Positions 36,301-46,088 of a stretch of DNA of 64,000 bases are shown here, piece by piece (position 1 is the first letter of the stretch; each line of letters opens with the position of its first letter). The DNA comes from Cheiracanthium punctorium (lineage: Eukaryota > Arthropoda > Arachnida > Araneae > Cheiracanthiidae). The notes under the pieces are model-generated. The model saw nothing but the letters and a program-made list of their open reading frames with translations, had not been told where the DNA came from and made no database searches. The stretch is from positions 1 to 64,000 of the forward strand of contig JAWZYV010000136.1 in NCBI GenBank assembly GCA_038373885.1, given 5' to 3'. A program made the position numbers and the translations under genes.

Positions 36301-39300
36301 CTTTAAATAAAGTGAACTGGTCAATTTCTAGTAAAGACATCTGGTAAATTTCTAGTTGTTAATTCTATAGATCTGTAAATAAAATATTTCTTTGGTATGC
36401 AAATTAAATTACTCTGTCATAAGAGGATGATTTTGGAAGCATAGCAAAGTTGACCTATTATATAATTACAAATTTAAAAGACTTTACAAATTTAAAAGAG
36501 AAGATTTTAGAAATAAAACTTTACAGAAATCTTAATTAAATGCTATAACGATAATAGTCTTATGCTGAACCTCTTTCAGCTTTTGGGCTACAGAAATTTA
36601 AACGTATGGTAGGTATCAAGGGCCACTTAAGTAGTGTGCTCTTTTAAGTATTATATTTTTAAAATTCTTGAAAATGATTATTAATATGATGGCACACAAA
36701 GGAAATGCAATAGAATGATTCCACAGTATTGTGAGTGTTTATTTCATGTCCCTAACAAGTTAAATTGATCATAACCAAATAAAAAATTGAGTTAGGTGAA
36801 TGTCTTTTCTTTTTTCTTATAGTATGTTACATTGCTTACAAAAGGAAAAAGAAAAGGAAAAAAGAAGTTCACCTAACTCAATTTTAAGTTTAGTTATGAG
36901 CAGTCAAACTTATTGTGGACATAAATGCTCACAATACTATGGAAGCATTCATTTGTCGAATAAAAGTTCATGAAAATGAGATAGCATATACAGTATGGAA
37001 CCTGTTATCCGGAATGGTTGGGACCGGGGGTATTCTGGATAACTGGTTGGGGATTAACATGATATCTACTGATTTGATTGGTAGCATAAATGTTACTCTC
37101 TGTTTTTGATTAGAATTAAACATTAATTGTTAATATACTAGAAAAATAATATAAAAAAACTCTAATATGATCAAGATAAATAATAATGATTTAGAGAGGA
37201 AGTAGTAAATATATGATAACTTCTTGGAAACTTAGTCACACACTAAAAAAATAAATAAAATACCTTACCAGATTGCTTACTTTATAAATTCTAGCTATAG
37301 TACTCAAAATAAAAAAACAAAAACATAAGAAATATTTTTTAAAAAAACTCATTTTTTGCTTTCCTTTTGGAAAAAATAGGAATTTATTCAATTGAAAAAT
37401 GATTCTGGATAACTGGTTTCCGGATAAGAGGTTCCATACTGTACTGATGACAGTCCATTATTAAATTATAACTGAACATTTTCTAGTGTCATGTCCATGC
37501 AATTGAAAACAAATTCGAAATAAATAAATTTTCATAATTAATTCCTATCCTAAAAAATTGAATTGATGGATTCTGATTAGTGTTTTTCAACGTGCAACTG
37601 TCTTGGCGGGTGAATGGAACATGTGTCATCAGCCAGTAATTCACTGTGAGGCATGCATTGTTTGTGCATTCCTGATTTAAATCAAAGATTTTTTAAAAAT
37701 CAATTGATTTAAATCATGATTAAAATCACTGATTTAAATCATTGACACCCTAAATTCCTGTATTTGAATCACTATTGCATTAGGATTAAAAATAGACCTT
37801 TATTTTATATCTAAATTTTTATAAATTGAAGATATTTAAGTGCTCAGTTAATGAATATCATATTTTTTCTCTCGTTCTATAGCACAGTTTGTCAGAAAAA
37901 TTTCCATCTTATTGATTAAAATAATTTAATCTCTTTGATTGAAAGTAATTAATACAATAAATACATATGTAATGTAAAAACGTTTTTAGTATCATTTAAA
38001 AGAAACTCTTTTATTTTTCTGGTGTAATTTTACATCAGAATATTATGGTGTTTTCTAATACCTTTAATTAAAGTCAGAAAGACCATTCGTTTTGAAAGGT
38101 GTGAATGACCCAATTTTTGCACTTCTTATTTTCAATGTGTACATATAATACAAAACCACTCATTATTAGTTTTAAGTTTGTGTTAAGTCCAAAAATTGGG
38201 TCATTTACACCTTTCAAAACGAGTTAACCCTTTGAGGCACAACCCTTTCTCAATGCTGCAAAAAGGGCAGCCGTTGCCATCACTCGACTTAACTACCAGC
38301 AAGATGGCAGGCGATTGAAACGTTCATCTCGTGCCACAGATCTAGAGACCTTTTTTGGCGACAGCTGGCTGTGCCACACAGCCAGCTGTCATCAAAAAAA
38401 GGGTCTCTAGATCTGTGGCACGCGATGAACGTTTCGAGCGATAGCAATGGCTGCCCTTTTTTCAGCATTGGGCAATCTGTCCAGCTGTTTTCGCATTCTT
38501 CCATTTTTCAGCAGATGTCAGTGCTGTTAAAAAGAATCGTGACAATTTTTTTTTACGGGAAATGACGTGCTAAAAAGTAAAGGATTCTTGTGGAGCTACG
38601 CCATCCGCAACTATTTCTATAGAAATCAAATCCATTCTTCGTGACAGGCAACAGTCAAAACGTCAGAGTTTGGTGTTGCCAGAGCGGGAACACTGCACGT
38701 TAAAGGGTTCACTTTTTGACTGCTTTGTGATTAGACTTACAGAAAATGCCATGATGCTAGTGTTAATGTGATTTTTCTCTGCAGATGAAATGACTGAGAC
38801 AATGTCTCTGGACACAACACTGGCTCTTTTGCAGACTGCAGCAGCAGAAGCAGAAGAGGAAAGTGAGGTGAGAGTTATATCAAGTGTAATGAACATGCTA
38901 AAAATTTTCCTTTTGAACGTTTCTTATATTTTGATAAAATAATTAAAATTTATGTTAGACTCATAATTTTCTGATATACACTTTTAAGACCATAATACAG
39001 GGTTTCTACAGACCTGGAAAGTCAGGGATTTGGGAAATTAGCAGAAATTGAAGACAAGTCAGGGAAATGCAAGAAAAATTGAATTTTGGGGTAAAATCAA
39101 GAAAATATTTGCTGTTTGAACCTATGTTTAGAAATTGTTTTATTTTCATTTAACCTTATAAATAATTTTAAAATGTGTTCTTTATGAGCATATATTATGC
39201 AGTTGAAATATGCTCAATTTTATCCTAAATTATTAACAAACATGGTTTTTGTTAGAATCCAGTGATGTCAAATGAGATTCTTGTATATATTAATTTTTTT

Positions 39301-42300
39301 ATTATTATTATTTGTAAAAAATGGACAAAATATATAAAAAGTTATTAATTAAAGGATGTAATGTTAAAAATAGAAACTCAAAATTTGGGAAAGCATGCTA
39401 GATATCAGGGAAGAGCGTGATATATGTCAGGGAAGCAAAAGCTGTGAAATCTGTAGAAACCCTGTAATAAGCATTATTGTTTGGTGAAGGCTGATTTACA
39501 CTGTCTAAGAGTAATTTTGCATATTTTTTTATCTAACTCCGCCATCCTGAAAAATATTGTCTGGATTTTTTTTAGTGCTGTGTTATTGTACCTCTATGGC
39601 TTATCATTGAGATATGCTTTGACTCTCAATCTTCCATGGTGTTCCAAGTGTATTGCGGTATGTTAATTGGAACAGCCATCCCAGTTGTGCAAAACATTTT
39701 TCCCCCCATAAAATTCTTTCATGTATTAAAACCATAATGGAAATTAGTACTGTATAGCATTGACAAAATTTTTTAAAAAGATATCCAGCCTTTGTATAAG
39801 ATCTGTTAATCATTATAGAATCATAGCCAGAAGGTAGTAAGCAAGCCTCCCAAAAACTGAATTTCTGTTTTAAATGGTGATAAAAAAAATCAAGTCATTT
39901 TACAAAAAATTCTACTTTTTCTTTTTCTGAAAAAAGTTTTTGTAAACTTTGGGGGGTGGGTAAACGTGCATAACTAATAGTTACTTCCTACTAGATCTTG
40001 CAAGTGCCAACAACTAAGTGCACAGTGAAGGGTTTCAGCTAGAGAAAATAATTCCTTTCACAAGAAAGCAAAATGGGAAAAAGTTCTAGAAAAATTCTAT
40101 ACTAACAATATACTCCTAAAAGTTAATGTTAATTGCATTTTTATAGCAACTTAAAAAAATATTAATGTAAACAAACACCTAGAATAAATACAAGTTTAAA
40201 TGAATTATTATTTTCACGTGATCAAGTGTAGAACTCAGAACTTGTCTTAGTGTCCACATCTTAAAAGCTTGGCCAAAATAAAATTAAAAAAAATTCTCTT
40301 TCAGGCCTTTTTAGTTTTTAGTTTTTATGATTAAGATATTGCTAGCATAACAATAAATAACTCTATTTCAAGTATCCATTTTAATAAGGCTTAAAGCACT
40401 GAAAAAATGTATACATTTTAATAAGAGTGGCTTCTATTTCTTTTGCATTTTGCAAAATACGTGACTGTAGCTTAATCTCTGACCAAGTGATTGTTCTGGT
40501 CACGCATTTAACTTATAAAGGAATACAATGCTCACCATTAAACAATATGGTTATTTCTTTTGGTATGAATTGGTAAACAAATTAACATTATTACAATTAT
40601 TCTATTTGATATTTTTCTTTGTACTAGATCTTTCACATGCTAATAAAAAAAGAATTGTCTCACTTCAGGTTTTCAGTGATTTAACATTGAATTCAAACTT
40701 TTTTTCTTTTTTTTTTTTTTTAATGAGTATATTTAAGATGACCACACGCAACCATACTCCATAAAAGGAGTTTGCACCCCTTTTTTGTATACTATACTGC
40801 CTTTAAAACCTGTACTCCAAAAATACTCCATTGCATTCTTTTGTACTCCTAATACTGTAAAAGCACTGGAAAAATGAAGATATCGGTGATTTTGCGAGAT
40901 AAAAATTTCACGAATTTTATTTGAATGGAACCAAAAGTTAAAAAATTCCCAAAAGCACCTAAATATGGAACCCATTTTGCATAAAGCATTTTAAAAACTC
41001 TTTTGTCTGAAAAGTTCGCACCCCCCCTCCCCATTTTGAATGTCTTCAAAGAAGCTGGTATAACTATTGTAAGTGACTGCATTCTATTAGTTGTATTTTT
41101 GTTTTATATTCAAGAAATAGTTGTAAGGAAAAAAGTTGTCAAGAAAGAGTTTGTAACTATGCAGTAAATAAGCATTAAAAATTTCTGGAAATTTTCTGAT
41201 TTTTTATTATCATTTGAAGCAGGAAAGAAAAGTATTTTGCAAGGATTTAATTTGCGCAATAACAATGGGCTTGAAAAGATAAGTGTTTTTACAGTAATAT
41301 AAAAACTTCTTAGAGAGATTCTTCTTAGAGTAAAACAAAGAGTGTTGGCATATTTTTGGTGAATTTATTAATATTTTATATATAAATTTAAAATATTACA
41401 TGAACAGACTCAGTTTTTGTCCCCACTACTCTGATTAATATATTCAATGAAATTTCATCTGTACTCCCTCTCAATATGATTACTTTATGCAACCTTTAAA
41501 ATGTTCTAATGCATAAAGCTTTTTATGATGATAGGTGTGTATATGATTGTGTGTACACTGTCGTGTTGCCAGAATTCCAAAAATTTCCCTTTGCTTATGT
41601 ACCAAATGAGGATTGCACCATTGTAGGGATTCTTCTTAGAGTAAAACAAAGAGCGTTGGCATATTTTTGGTGAATTTATTGATATTTTATATATAAATTT
41701 AAAATATTACATGAACAGACTCAGTTTTTGTCCCCACTACTCTGATTAATATATTCAATGAAATTTCATCTGTACTCCCTCTCAAATGTGCATTCCAGTG
41801 TAAGCCAAAAAAAGGAATCATGTAGTAAATAATAATAACTACTCACATTTCTTTCAAGTTGTTCATTTTTTTTTTTTTTTACCCTTTGAGGTGCAACCCT
41901 TTCCCAATGCTGAAGAAAGGGCAGCCGTTGCCATTGTTCGACTTAACTACCAGCAAGATGGCAGACAATCCAAACGTTCATCGCATGCCACAGATCTAGA
42001 GACCCATTTTTGACGACAGCTGGCTGTGCTCGCATACAGCCAGCTGTCGTCAAAAATGGGTCTCTAGATCTGTGGCACGCAATGAACGTTTCGATCGTCC
42101 GCCATCTTGCTGGTAGTTAAGTCGAGCGATGGCAACGGCTGCCCTTTTTTCAGCATTGGGCAGTCTCTCCGGCTGTTCTCGCATTCTTCCATTTTTAAGC
42201 AGATGTCAGTGCTGTTAAAAATAATAGTGACCATTTTTTTTTACGGGAAATTATGTGCTAAAAAGTAAAGGATTCTCGTGGAGCTGTGTCACCCGAAACT

Positions 42301-42815
42301 ATTTTTATAGAAATCAAATCTTTTCTTCGTGACCGGCAACAGTCAAAATGTCAAGAGTTTAGTGTCCTCACGGCGAGGACACCGCGCGTTAAAGGGTCAT
42401 TATTTACTCATAAAACTAAAACAGGAAATTGGGCTGACACTTGAACGCTTTTTTGAGCTTTAGAACTCTTTTTGAAAAAAAAAAAAAAGTTGATCACCTT
42501 AGTATATTAGCCTATGTACTTATACATATATATGTCTGATTTCAGGCCATTTCTGAGAGCTTTCTCTCCGGTGAAATAGGAGTGGACAGTTTTCTTGAGA
42601 CCTACCTCAGCAAGAGGAAGCTGGCGCACCTTCGCAGGGTCAAAGTGGAGAAGATGATCGAGCTCCTCAATTCCCAGGCGAGCAAGAACCTCAACTTCCT
42701 CGCAGGATCAACTGAAGGAACTTTCCCCTCCTCTAACAGCAACCCCCCTTACCCCTTGACTGCAGGAGGAATGTATCCCCCCACCTATCCAGGGGGTATG
42801 CCCTTCCAGGGATAA
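30252..42815 (+). CDS. VPS37B: Vps37B-like ESCRT-I subunit (four coding exons)
   Basis: The joined exons 30252-30389, 33246-33417, 38785-38867 and 42546-42815 give 220 aa. VPS37 is a core subunit of ESCRT-I (with TSG101, VPS28 and MVB12/UBAP1). It acts on endosomes in sorting ubiquitinated cargo and in membrane scission. The protein shows the Mod(r) domain pattern: an N-terminal LxxLLNDDDRL segment (about residues 25-36), SNKSLAEYNL (about 61-70), a basic coiled-coil stretch (about 75-103), LDTTLALLQ (about 112-120), and SFLETYLSKRKLAHLRRVK near 146-164, which closely matches vertebrate VPS37B/C. The tail is short and rich in Pro, Gly and Tyr, shorter than in human VPS37B (about 285 aa). All splice sites are GT-AG with phases 0, 1 and 0. 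The ATG sits one base inside the first visible exon, so an upstream non-coding exon is likely. A further upstream coding exon cannot be excluded. Confidence 0.88.
30430..31038. mobile_element. TA-associated DNA element in intron 1
   Basis: CAGTGGCACCTTGAGATAC follows TA at the left. The right end TATGGATATTCAAACA-side region closes with GAGGTATGGATAT-like sequence on the minus strand and CCACTCTG on the plus strand. The left end resembles a known Tigger/mariner-type terminus. The termini are diverged and the right TA is lost. Confidence 0.45.
31484..31570. repeat. Two adjacent short perfect hairpins in intron 1
   Basis: TGTAGTATATCATATTAT (31484-31501) pairs perfectly with 31511-31528 across a 9-base loop. 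TATAAAGAACATG (31534-31546) pairs perfectly with CATGTTCTTTATA (31558-31570). Function unknown. Confidence 0.7.
31600..31765. repeat. Inverted-repeat MITE (AAAGTGTAAATGACC family), copy 1
   Basis: The left end TTTCAAAAGTGTAAATGACC is partly duplicated in tandem. It pairs with GGGTCATTTACATTTTTCA at the right. It is the same family as 38088-38221, more decayed. Confidence 0.5.
32503..32684. mobile_element. hAT-type MITE in intron 1, 182 bp
   Basis: The left end CAGAGCCATATTATCG and right end ATAATCAGGCTCCG are imperfect inverted repeats. They are flanked by the perfect 8-bp TSD TTTATTAA (32495-32502 and 32685-32692). It contains GGGCCCC motifs and a poly-C run, and its ends match the MITE at 9404-9561. 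Confidence 0.75.
32912..33164. mobile_element. Degenerate piggyBac-like foldback MITE (intron 1)
   Basis: A diverged relative of the TTAA foldback family: AGCAAGATGGCGGTCGAT in one arm, CATCTTGCTGGTGGTTAA in the other, and a central GGTGCCACACAGCCATCTG. AACCCTTTTAGG at the left and TCAAAGGGTTCAA at the right recall the family termini. Confidence 0.6.
33246..33417 (+). CDS. VPS37B: Vps37 coding exon 2 (57 codons plus 1 base)
   Basis: The acceptor is GTTCTCCTAG ending at 33245 and the donor GTACCT starts at 33418. The exon encodes VKNLEAERE through EQKKKAM and leaves one G of a split codon (phase 1). Contains the SNKSLAEYNL motif and the basic coiled-coil helix of Mod(r). Confidence 0.9.
33830..33892 (+). 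repeat. Near-perfect 63-base hairpin in intron 2
   Basis: ACTCTTGCTTGTA and GTAAAACACATCTT on the left pair with AAGATGTGTTTTAC and TACAAGCAAGAGT on the right. They are separated by one 2x2 internal loop (CC/AA) and a loop of about 5 bases. The stem is about 27 bp. It abuts the TIR element starting at 33890. Size and shape are roughly those of a small-RNA precursor, but the loop is tight. Confidence 0.6.
33890..34518. mobile_element. DNA transposon related to the 9-bp-TSD family
   Basis: The right end GGCGAGAGTCGGGGTG through AGGAATCAACC and the left end GTTGATTATTATTTTAACG through CCCCACTCTCGCCAACC are the TIRs of the 22034-23106 family. The interior differs from that copy but matches 62106-62410 (for example CAGTCATGGGTCTCTAGGA). 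No convincing TSD remains. Confidence 0.65.
34610..34685 (+). pseudogene. Possible LINE endonuclease fragment
   Basis: One frame reads CKIVLVGDFKIDFDS, resembling the GDFN motif of LINE APE-type endonucleases (Lys replaces the usual Asn). It is short and closes within about 30 codons. A diverged, stop-containing copy of the same DNA lies at 33752-33800. Low certainty. Confidence 0.3.
34881..35190. repeat. Tandem duplication, ~160-bp unit (intron 2)
   Basis: CATTTGACATCATTG, TTGCACTAATGTTTAC and TTATATAAGTAGA recur in the same order about 160 bases apart (unit 1 34881-35040, unit 2 35041-35190). The copies have diverged moderately. Confidence 0.7.
36700..36965. repeat. Long imperfect palindrome (~265 bp, intron 2)
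   Basis: The arms at about 36700-36800 and 36868-36965 are imperfect inverted copies. AAATTGAGTTAGGTGAA (36784-36800) pairs perfectly with 36868-36884, and CAGTATTGTGAGTGTTTAT pairs with ATAAATGCTCACAATACT. The centre is a pyrimidine/purine mirror. It is a foldback element or an inverted duplication. Confidence 0.7.
36991..37441. mobile_element. pogo/Tigger-like MITE, 451 bp
   Basis: Ends CAGTATGGAACCTGTTATCC and CGGATAAGAGGTTCCATACTG are inverted repeats, each flanked by TA. A second GGATAACTGG motif lies inside each end. The termini closely resemble pogo/Tigger elements. No transposase frame. Confidence 0.75.
37660..37755. repeat. GATTTAAATCA-rich repeat end
   Basis: Reiterated GATTTAAATCA palindromes end at ATTGACACCCTA. 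On the minus strand this reads TAGGGTGTCAATGATTTAAA, resembling a hAT-type terminus. The other end was not found. Confidence 0.4.
38088..38221. mobile_element. Inverted-repeat MITE (AAAGGTGTAAATGACC family), copy 2
   Basis: CGTTTTGAAAGGTGTGAATG and its inverted partner CATTTACACCTTTCAAAACG bound a 134-bp element with arms of about 32 bp. It ends three bases before the TTAA of the piggyBac-like MITE at 38228. Confidence 0.7.
38228..38707 (+). mobile_element. piggyBac-like foldback MITE, copy A
   Basis: CCCTTTGAGGCACAACC follows TTAA (38224-38227). The right end is TTAAAGGG, followed by TTCA (a decayed TTAA). The left half is a foldback: TACCAGCAAGATGGCAGG is in one arm and the second arm runs through GGCACGCGATGAACG, with a central GCCACACAGCCAGCTGTC stem. 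The right ~230 bp is a single-copy tail containing GAGCGGGAACACTGCACG. It lies in intron 2, ending 77 bases before Vps37 exon 3. Confidence 0.75.
38785..38867 (+). CDS. VPS37B: Vps37 coding exon 3 (83 bases)
   Basis: The acceptor is TTTTTCTCTGCAG ending at 38784 and the donor GTGAGA starts at 38868. The split GAT codon is completed, then EMTETMSLDTTLALLQTAAA and an acidic tail to SE. LDTTLALLQ matches the conserved LETLLALLQ of vertebrate VPS37B. Confidence 0.9.
38998..39464. mobile_element. DNA element with CAGGGTTTCTACAGA ends (intron 3)
   Basis: CAGGGTTTCTACAGA and TCTGTAGAAACCCTG are perfect 15-bp inverted ends. The flanks share TAATA on both sides, so the TSD could be TA or 5 bp. The interior has reiterated GTCAGGGA motifs near both ends. 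Confidence 0.65.
41317..41785. repeat. Near-identical 158-bp direct repeats (intron 3)
   Basis: 41317-41474 and 41628-41785 are direct copies, 311 bases apart, with only a few differences (for example AGAGTGTTGG against AGAGCGTTGG). The high identity points to a recent duplication. No LTR-type TG...CA ends or coding sequence lie between them. Confidence 0.8.
41882..42396 (+). mobile_element. piggyBac-like foldback MITE, copy B
   Basis: Same structure and orientation as copy A, 515 bp, with CCCTTTGAGGTGCAACC at the left and GCGTTAAAGGG at the right. The flanking TTAA is decayed. The arms contain AGCAAGATGGCAGAC and CCGCCATCTTGCTGG around a central stem with GACGACAGCTGGCTGT. It ends 149 bases before Vps37 exon 4. 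Confidence 0.75.
42546..42815 (+). CDS. VPS37B: Vps37 final coding exon (89 codons plus stop)
   Basis: The acceptor GATTTCAG ends at 42545. The exon encodes AISESFLSGEIGVDSFLETY, then LSKRKLAHLRRVKVEKMIEL, a Ser/Asn linker and a Pro/Gly/Tyr tail ending PFQG, then TAA. The KRKLAHLRRVK block is the strongest match to VPS37B/C. This exon is much GC-richer than the introns. Confidence 0.92.
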   Translation, partial: AISESFLSGEIGVDSFLETYLSKRKLAHLRRVKVEKMIELLNSQASKNLNFLAGSTEGTFPSSNSNPPYPLTAGGMYPPTYPGGMPFQG

Positions 42816-44374
42816 TTATACTTGGACTTGTGTCTGTCTCGTCTATTTTATTTATTTAACTCACACCAAAAAATATAGCTGCCAACAGTGTTTCTATATT
42901 ATCATATTTAGCAGTTTGGAAATGCAAGAGTTAAGGTTCATTCCATAGTGGCCAATGTAAAGTTACAGCTGAGAATGTTTTAATCCTATCTGGACGGCCA
43001 CTGAGTTTTGCAGAAGTTATTGCAGGTACAAAAAATGCCACTGTATGAATTACACCGGTCAACACGATTTTTGGGTCTGACTTCTACGTGTTAAATTTTA
43101 GTTTCTCCTATGCCAAAACTAAGGAAAATAATTAATTTTTTTTTGTGTGTGTGTGTGAAAGTTTGCTTTTGTAGAAATTAAAGCAATTTTTTAATTTTTT
43201 GGCAAAAACCATTGATTTATATATATTTTTTTTTTATAATTCCACTCTAAATTGTGATCAGAAAAATTTTTGCTGGATATAAAAGTATTTTTTATTTAAG
43301 ATTTGTGATAAACAATAACATATAAATGTAAAATAATAAATTAATGTCTAAAAGTGAATATTTTTCGTATTTCTTTTATGTTCGTATGAGCAAATAATAA
43401 TATAAACAAATAATATTACAAATAATACTACAAGCAATACTACAGAGCTACAAATAATAATACAGTTTACTTCAGGTTAATCAAAGTGATGCCATCTTTC
43501 GTTTATGAAATAAATTAAAATATACTTATCAACATAAATCAGACAAAAGCAAACTTTAAGAACTAAAAATGAAAATTTAAGTGTTTTTCAATGTCTAGAA
43601 TCAGAATTTAAGCATGAGAACAGAACCCCCCCCCCCCCCCCCAAAAAAAAAAAAAAAAAAAAAATATTTTTTTTTGTTGTTGTTGTTGTTGTTGACCGGT
43701 GTTATCTATGATGATGGCAGATTTTTTTTCAGCTCTAAGCTTATTTACATGAAAGTCTGTAAAATGATATTGCATATTCAATATTAATTATTTCCTGAAT
43801 GTTCAAGCTATGTATGTACATTTTTCATTCTTAGCAGTAAATTTCACATTGCCACAGATATATGGCATTCGTCCAGAAAGGGTTAAATGGCTGATAGTTT
43901 GTAAATTCGTCTAGTTAGCATTAAAAATAAAAAAAGCTACTGTGATGGGATAGCAACTTACACTGATCAGTTTACTTTGTTAATTCACCTATTGGTTACT
44001 AAATGACTCTACTCTAACACATTGTTGTGATGATTCGCTTGTGAAACCACAGTGAAGTTGCTTTTAGATTCATGTGTAACCACTACCTACTTTGTAAATC
44101 TTTGCAGTAAAATTAAGTTTGTTTTAAAAGAATCCCTTTTTTGTCTTTCACTCTCAAAACTAGCAGAAAAAATGTCTTTTTTTTATAGCATAAAAATTAC
44201 CTTTGTGTAATATATTTTATTTAGTTTTAATGTACTGTTCAACTAGGATTGGAAAATGATACCATAAAATAAATAAAACTATTTTTTGCTTGTTTATTTA
44301 CATGGATTTATTTTTCAGTGGTTTAACTAAAAATACCAATTATTTAAAAAAAAGTCAACTGAAATAAAGATTAA
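42816..44374 (+). other. VPS37B: Vps37 3' UTR and downstream sequence
   Basis: After the stop codon there is AT-rich sequence without coding potential. Overlapping AATAAA signals at 44268-44277 are the best poly(A) candidates, but closer ATTAAA/AATAAA variants (about 43177 and 43337) are possible and I cannot choose. A transposon-like block lies at 43053-43701. Confidence 0.4.
43053..43701. mobile_element. Possible DNA element with CACCGGTCAAC ends
   Basis: CACCGGTCAAC and GTTGACCGGTG are perfect 11-bp inverted ends, both bordered by TTA. A 3-bp TSD and CAC ends would suit the CACTA superfamily, but the evidence is thin. The right part contains a poly-C/poly-A run and a TTG microsatellite. 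Confidence 0.5.
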
Positions 44375-44878
44375 ACCTTTAATGCGCAGTGATCCCGCTC
44401 TGGGAACACCAAACTGTGATGTTTTGACTGTTGCCAGTCACGTAGAATTGATTTCTATAAAAATAGTTGCGGGTGACATAACTCCACGAAAATCCTTTAC
44501 TTTATAGCATGTCATTTCCCGTAAAAAAATGGTAATGATTATTTTTAACAGCACTGACATCTGCTGAAAAATGGAAGAACGCGAGAATAGCCGAATAGAG
44601 GGCCCAATGCTGAAAAAAGGGCAGCTGTTGCCATCGCTCAACTTAACTACCAGCAAGATGGCGGATGATCAAAACGTTCATCGCGTGCCACAGACTTAGA
44701 GACCCTTTTTTCACAAAAGCTGGCTGTGCCGCACAGCCAGCTGTCATCAAAAAAGGGTCTCTAGATCTTTGGCACGCGATGAATGTTTCGATCGTCTGCC
44801 ATCTTGCTGGTAGTTAAGTCGAACGATGGCAATGGCTGCCCTTTTTTCAGCATTGGGTAAGGGTTGTGCCTCAAAGGG
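44375..44878 (-). mobile_element. piggyBac-like foldback MITE, copy C
   Basis: 504 bp in the opposite orientation to copies A and B, flanked on both sides by TTAA (44371-44374 and 44879-44882). The single-copy tail comes first on the plus strand (CGCTCTGGGAACACC), followed by the foldback with AGCAAGATGGCGGATGAT and CTGCCATCTTGCTGG arms. The right end is GTGCCTCAAAGGG. Confidence 0.85.
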
Positions 44879-45301
44879 TTAACACATGGGAAATTATTGC
44901 TTATCACCAAGAATTACATTTTTAGGATTAGAGTGCAGTTGCCATGAGTTTAATCATCATGTGATCTAATTAATTAGTTCTAAACACCAATTTAAAGAAC
45001 AATTGATGAGTGCTTTCTTTAATCAACTTAAATGGTGAAATTTTTTTTTCTCCTCACAATAAAAATCAGTTAGAAGTCAGTTTTTCTCACTCTCCAGAAT
45101 TTCAGAAAAATTAAACGTGCCATATGTATAAAAGTAAATAAATAAAGGAAACTGGTTATTATTATTTTTGCAATTCACTATGAAAATGTTGAAATTTAAT
45201 TGTTGCACGGTGAAACTAGACTATCACCTTTAACCTTGTTAAATTATGTGACATGTTATTCCAGATTGACACAGCCCAATTGCAGAGACATCACATTTAA
45301 C

Positions 45302-46080
45302 TAAGGATGCACTGAATACCATATTTTGCCAAATACCAAATATTCGGTTAAAATTCTAACTGAATATTTGGCCAAATACCGAATACTTGGTTAAAATTTA
45401 TTAAGCCGTTATTAATCTTTGATTGCAATGATTGATTTTAATTAGTGTTTTTCTTAAACAATATTTCATATGTTGTAAAACTTCAAAAATTGAAATGCTG
45501 CAAATTTAATATCCAAGTGTATTTCCTTTTTATATATTAGTGAAATGCTAGTAATTTTTTTACCTGCATATTTTATTTAAAAAAATTAGCAGATAATTGA
45601 CTTTACATATTTATGAAAACTTAATGTTATGAGTTTTTTTTTTTCTTTCCTGGTTACTGTTTCAAATTTAAATTAGTTAGTAAATAGCAAGATTAATGTA
45701 ATGTGTCATAAGATTTAAGAAAAATTGAAAAGCAACAAAATTCAAATTTAACATCTGAGTATTTTCTCTTACATAAAACTAATTTCATTGTGATATTAGT
45801 GTTTTGTGTGATTGTGAAACGCTATGTTAGGGCTATCTGCCAAGGATGGGGGATGCCTCAGTAGAAGGACTTTCTAAGGATTTCTAATGCTTATTAACAT
45901 GTGATATTAGTAAGTAACAACTTGAATCAATTTAGTACTATGGTACTATACTATATCTTTCATTCATGATATAAAAAATATGTATTTATTTACCGATTGG
46001 TGAATACTTAAATTTGTTTACTATTCGGTTGCCGAATAGGCAGTATACCGAATACCAACTGAATATTCGGTGCATCCCTA
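45302..46080. mobile_element. hAT-type MITE, 779 bp
   Basis: Ends TAAGGATGCACTGAATA and GAATATTCGGTGCATCCCTA are inverted repeats. They are flanked by the perfect 8-bp TSD CATTTAAC (45294-45301 and 46081-46088). Subterminal CCAAATA/CCGAATA motifs are reiterated. No transposase frame. The single end at 27731 belongs to a related family. Confidence 0.85.
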
Positions 46081-46088
46081 CATTTAAC

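Noticed and set aside
41317..41785. Direct repeats as LTRs of a small retroelement
   Set aside because: The repeats lack TG...CA ends, the spacer is only 153 bases, and there is no primer-binding site or coding sequence.
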